Shown: positions 60,401 to 64,000 of the stretch, piece by piece
Layout: the number at the start of each line of letters is the position of its first letter
Position numbering within the stretch: the stretch's first letter is position 1
NCBI RefSeq assembly: GCF_010389155.1
Contig: NC_057761.1
Coordinates: 58,278,587-58,342,586 of the forward strand
Length of the DNA: 64,000 nucleotides
Direction: 5' to 3'
Origin: Erigeron canadensis
Lineage: Eukaryota > Streptophyta > Magnoliopsida > Asterales > Asteraceae
Translations under genes and position numbers: made by a program
The notes under the pieces: generated by a model
Seen by the model: only the letters and a program-made list of their open reading frames with translations
Told to the model about the DNA's origin: nothing
Database searches by the model: none

Positions 60401-62764
60401 ATGGAGTTCAGTGCCAGAAAACGTGGCCGTCCGGCTGCCGGAATGAACGGGAACGCCGGTTTTAAGAAATCCAAGCAAGGTTAGCATTCTATCTCTCTCT
60501 TTTTTTTCTATTTTTTAAAATTATTTTATATATATTTATTCTAGATCTAGGATTTTAATTCGTTTTTAATGCTTCTAGATTCCTTTTTTCCCCCTTAGAT
60601 TTTTTGTGTTTAATGTCTGTTTAATTCTCATACAGCCGCTCCATTTAGCCATGACTCATGAGTATATACGATAATATTGTTATTTATATGTATATACAAT
60701 ATCTATATGTCTATATTTATATTTAGAAACACACACACATATACATATATTTTATGTGCACAAATATGTATGTGTGTGCCGTGTGCATGTGTGTGTGTAT
60801 ATATATATATTGTATAACTTTAGAAGGTAGGGTTAGAAGAAATAATGTGTAAGATGGGGAGAATTGATGAGAAGGCTTTTTTGTAAATGTAATTACTCAA
60901 AGTTTTAACTGAAATAAAATAAATTAATGTGATGTAACAGACACGGACTCGTTTCAATCTGGTTTAGGAAGCAAATCGAAGCCATGCACAAAGTTTTTCA
61001 GGTTAAAATTCCATCTTGACTAAAATCAATATCGTAAATTTAGTTATTTATATATATATTTTGAATGTAATGTTTTTGAAAGCAAATTGAATATGTTCAT
61101 ATTAGAAGATAGTTTGAGCTAAAAGATATATTATATATTTATATGGACTAATGACTTTGAGAATCGAAAATTTTGATACAGGTAATATTCTTCATATAAT
61201 CAAGATGACAACCTTGATAACAAGGGGTACAGAACAGAACTACTATAGTAATGGTTCTTTTATGAAAGAGTTTTGAATACAAACGTTTAACTTTCATAAT
61301 CATACCGGTTATGGTCATTTTACGGGAATATGGTTTTTTTCCCTTATGGCATTGCCGTTTGATAAATAAAATTACACGGTATATAGAACACATAAAGCAA
61401 AATATGCATCACATGCAGGTTTTGTTACATTCGAGTATTGTAGATATGCCTACATTTTTTCTATAAACACTGTGGTGCTTTTTGTATTGACATTCTTCCT
61501 TTCAGGAATTTAATATAATCGAAGTATATCTTTGCAGGCACTTGTGCTAGCAAAGATGCAATACTTCAGTTTTCTTCTTTTTTTTTGTACTCTACTGCGC
61601 TGATATTAATAGTAGTAAAGAAAACATTCTTTTGATGTCTTTCTGGAGATTCTTACGATGCTGAACAAGTTACTAGTATATATATTTAACTGCGTATTTA
61701 CTGATATAAGTTTAAACCAACATTTCAAAAAACATTGCGCAAATATCACACGAGTATGATATGTTATTTTTTAGCATAATTTATCCACAAGGGTTAAGAA
61801 CAGCTTTACTGAAAACATATTCAAATGGTTGTATTTTAATTGTTTCGAAGATCTGTGGAAAAAAAAATATTTGTGTCGAAGTATTTGATTCCACAAAAAT
61901 ATTTTTTAATGGTAGAAAATGTTTTGCTGCCTTCTTAACTTTGACACAATCCTTTCAATCTCATTTGTTGGTGTTATGTGCAGCACTTCTGGTTGCCCAT
62001 TTGGAGAGGGATGTCATTTCTCGCATTATGTTCCTGGAGGGATAAAAGCTATTTCTCAAATGACTGGTAGCAACCCAGCACTACCTCCAACCGTCAGAAA
62101 CTCTGTAGTTCCACCACCTTCGTATCCAGATGGTTCATCTCCACCTGCTGTTAAAAGCCGCTTGTGCAGCAAATACAACACCGCTGAAGGATGTCGATTT
62201 GGAGACAAATGTCACTACGCCCATGGAGAATGGGAACTGGGAAAGCCTACAGTTCCATCTCAACATCCAGATTCACGTGCTATGGGACCTGCACCTGGAA
62301 ACAGATTTGCTAGTGGTGCCCCTAGAATGGATTATAATTCAGAAGCCAACCAGCCCGCTCCCGGTGGGTTTGGATCCTCAACGACATCCAAGATCGGCGT
62401 CAATGCTGCACTTGCTGGGCCAATCATTGGTAAAAATGGTATCCACTCTAAGCAAATTTGTCGTACAACTGGAGTTAAGCTTCATATAAGAGACCATGAG
62501 TCAGACACAAACCTAAAGAACATTGAGCTTGAGGGTACGTTCGACCAGGTCAAGCAAGCATATCAGATGGTTCGGGAGCTTATAGTGAACTTAAGTGCAT
62601 CTTCTGGACCACCTCCACCACAAAAGGGCTCTGGGAAGCCTGGTGGTCCTGCAGGGAACTTCAAGACCAAGCTATGTGAAAATTTCACGAAAGGCAACTG
62701 TACGTTCGGTGACAGGTGCCATTTTGCTCATGGTGCAGAAGAGTTGCGCAGTTCAGGTGCTTGA
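60401..62764 (+). CDS. KH-domain, triple CCCH zinc-finger RNA-binding protein (KHZ1/KHZ2-like)
   Basis: Three exons (60401-60479, 60941-61001, 61984-62764) give 306 residues. The N-terminus [14 protein letters not shown] has an AT-hook-like RKRGRP motif. CCCH finger 1 is at 42-61 (C-x8-C-x5-C-x3-H), finger 2 at 108-127 ([20 protein letters not shown]). A KH domain follows at about 184-250 with the GKNG loop at 196-199. Finger 3 is near the C-terminus ([20 protein letters not shown]-x7-C-x5-C-x3-H). This order is that of Arabidopsis KHZ1 and KHZ2, nuclear/cytoplasmic RNA binders that promote flowering and senescence by acting on transcripts such as FLC. The last exon could start as an open frame from 61919, but the GTGCAG acceptor at 61983 joins CTKFFS to TSGCPFG and completes finger 1, which decides the structure. 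Confidence 0.94.
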
Positions 62765-64000
62765 ATTATTGATCTTTGAACCTCTTAGAATATTGTGTTT
62801 GCTTTGTGCCTGACATGTTTGGAATATGAGATGTTGAGGATGGATGGATAGTCGTTTGCTACTAAGAGTTAACTAGGTTTTTCTTTCTCCGTGTCAGTAT
62901 TAGAAAGTTGTTCTAATTTAATTTAGCCTTTTTTTATTGTAGTTGTATTTGTTTTGTATTCCAGTAATGGGTTGAGGACGTAAAACATGTGGTGCATTGA
63001 CAATTTGTAATGCCATAATCGTAAAAACAAAAAAAAAACACTAAAACGGGATTAGAATCCTCTAAACGATCTAATTTTATAGGTAAATTTAGATCAACAT
63101 TAGCCATTAGGTTAAAATGTAAATTTGATATTTAAATCTTAGCTATTGGGATTAAATCTAATAGTTGTTGATTCAACTTAATAATAAAGCTGTATCAACT
63201 TATGTTTTCAATCCATTAAAACGATACTATAATCAAACAATCAACGAGAGCAGCTGAAACTCTGCAGAACATAGAATTTTTGTTTCTATTTTTTTTGTAA
63301 ATTAACATCTAAAAGATTAAATTAAGTTGTCCACTTTGAGAAGATTCAAGTTGTTATACCAACATTCGTCCATTATACAAGTCGGTGTGTTATTCGGGCT
63401 GTCATGTTTGCAGGCTTATTTAGTTATTTTCTCAAACTCAACCCCACCCATTCAATTTAGAGTTTTGAATTATAACTCGGCCTTGTAATTAGTGGGTTGG
63501 TTGACATGTAAGGAGAGCTGAAATAACACATGATAAATTATTAAGGCATAAGAATAAGCAACTATTAGTTTCTTAAAGATTATCAATATATATCAGAGTG
63601 AATGTAACAAATCATTAAATGCTTTTAATATTGGATACTGCTATCTATACACGTTTAATCTCTATTTTTAAACGGGTCGGCCGGTCGGGGTAGGAAAACC
63701 GTTGGGAAGCTCCACTCTAACCATACTCTGCCAACAGTGTAAAAATTTCGGCCCCAATTTAAATCCATCTAATTTGATATTGGGTCGGCATCAAGTCAGA
63801 GTTTGTCACCTCTATGAAAATGTTGGTTCAATTATCATTGTCCCTTCTTGGTGTAGGTATGAAGTTCGAATCTTCGAATCTCATCAGTGGAGTTTTCTTG
63901 GAGTAATTACTAACATAATACTCTAACATTTAGCCGTTCATTTTTTTTTTATCATCGCTTGTTTACGTTTATTATTGGTTGGGGGAGTTTTTGCCGTTTA
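62765..64000. other. 3' flank of the KH/CCCH gene and spacer
   Basis: 62765 to about 63030 is probably 3' UTR. The remaining kilobase is AT-rich with no supported gene on either strand. Confidence 0.4.

Overview
This window is nuclear DNA from a flowering plant, most likely a eudicot. The composition is AT-rich, the genes are split by many GT-AG introns, the encoded proteins are plant-type (plastid FabI/MOD1, mitochondrial LIP2, EMSY-like, NPF7, CPR1-type F-box, KH/CCCH), and short DNA transposons are dense. The repeat style (small Helitrons with a GTACCCGCGCGTTG-like hairpin, a TGTAAC...GTTACA LTR) makes me suspect the daisy family, but that is a guess from style and not a demonstrated placement.

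Layout. 0-5 kb: a miRNA-like hairpin with its own TATA box, a small secreted-peptide gene with a CLE-like tail, and an octanoyltransferase (LIP2). 5-10 kb: a small Helitron, a decayed PIF/Harbinger element (transposase plus Myb/SANT partner) and a SINE with a perfect 23-bp target duplication. 10-15 kb: an eight-exon SelO AMPylase-like gene. 15-20.5 kb: a 3-kb LTR-like element with a 29-bp minisatellite, then a Helitron carrying a nested hAT-like element. 20.8-26.6 kb: an EMSY-like chromatin reader whose first intron is three tandem copies of a ~0.75-kb unit. 29.7-34 kb: the plastid enoyl-ACP reductase gene. 34-38 kb: transposon-rich spacer. 38.4-42.2 kb: an NPF7-type transporter with a candidate overlapping upstream ORF. 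42.3-46.7 kb: hairpin elements, a Mutator-like element and a Helitron carrying a large inverted repeat plus a captured exon. 46.7-58 kb: a broken receptor-like protein gene and a decaying tandem F-box cluster (one intact, two pseudogenes). 60.4-62.8 kb: a KH/CCCH RNA-binding protein gene.

Functional links. LIP2 (mitochondrial octanoyl transfer) and FabI/MOD1 (plastid fatty acid synthesis) both belong to acyl-ACP metabolism but are 25 kb apart and not an operon; I see no functional gene cluster. Receptor-like protein and F-box remnants next to each other are typical of a fast-evolving plant region.

The strongest non-gene signal is a set of six short Helitrons. Each ends in CTCG or CTAG followed by T, just past a GC-rich hairpin; most begin with a TCTAT-like 5' end. 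One carries an inverted-repeat cassette with eight copies of a 19-bp palindrome around a captured exon. Exon junctions were placed by hand from splice consensus and reading-frame continuity; all five spliced cellular genes sum to whole codons.
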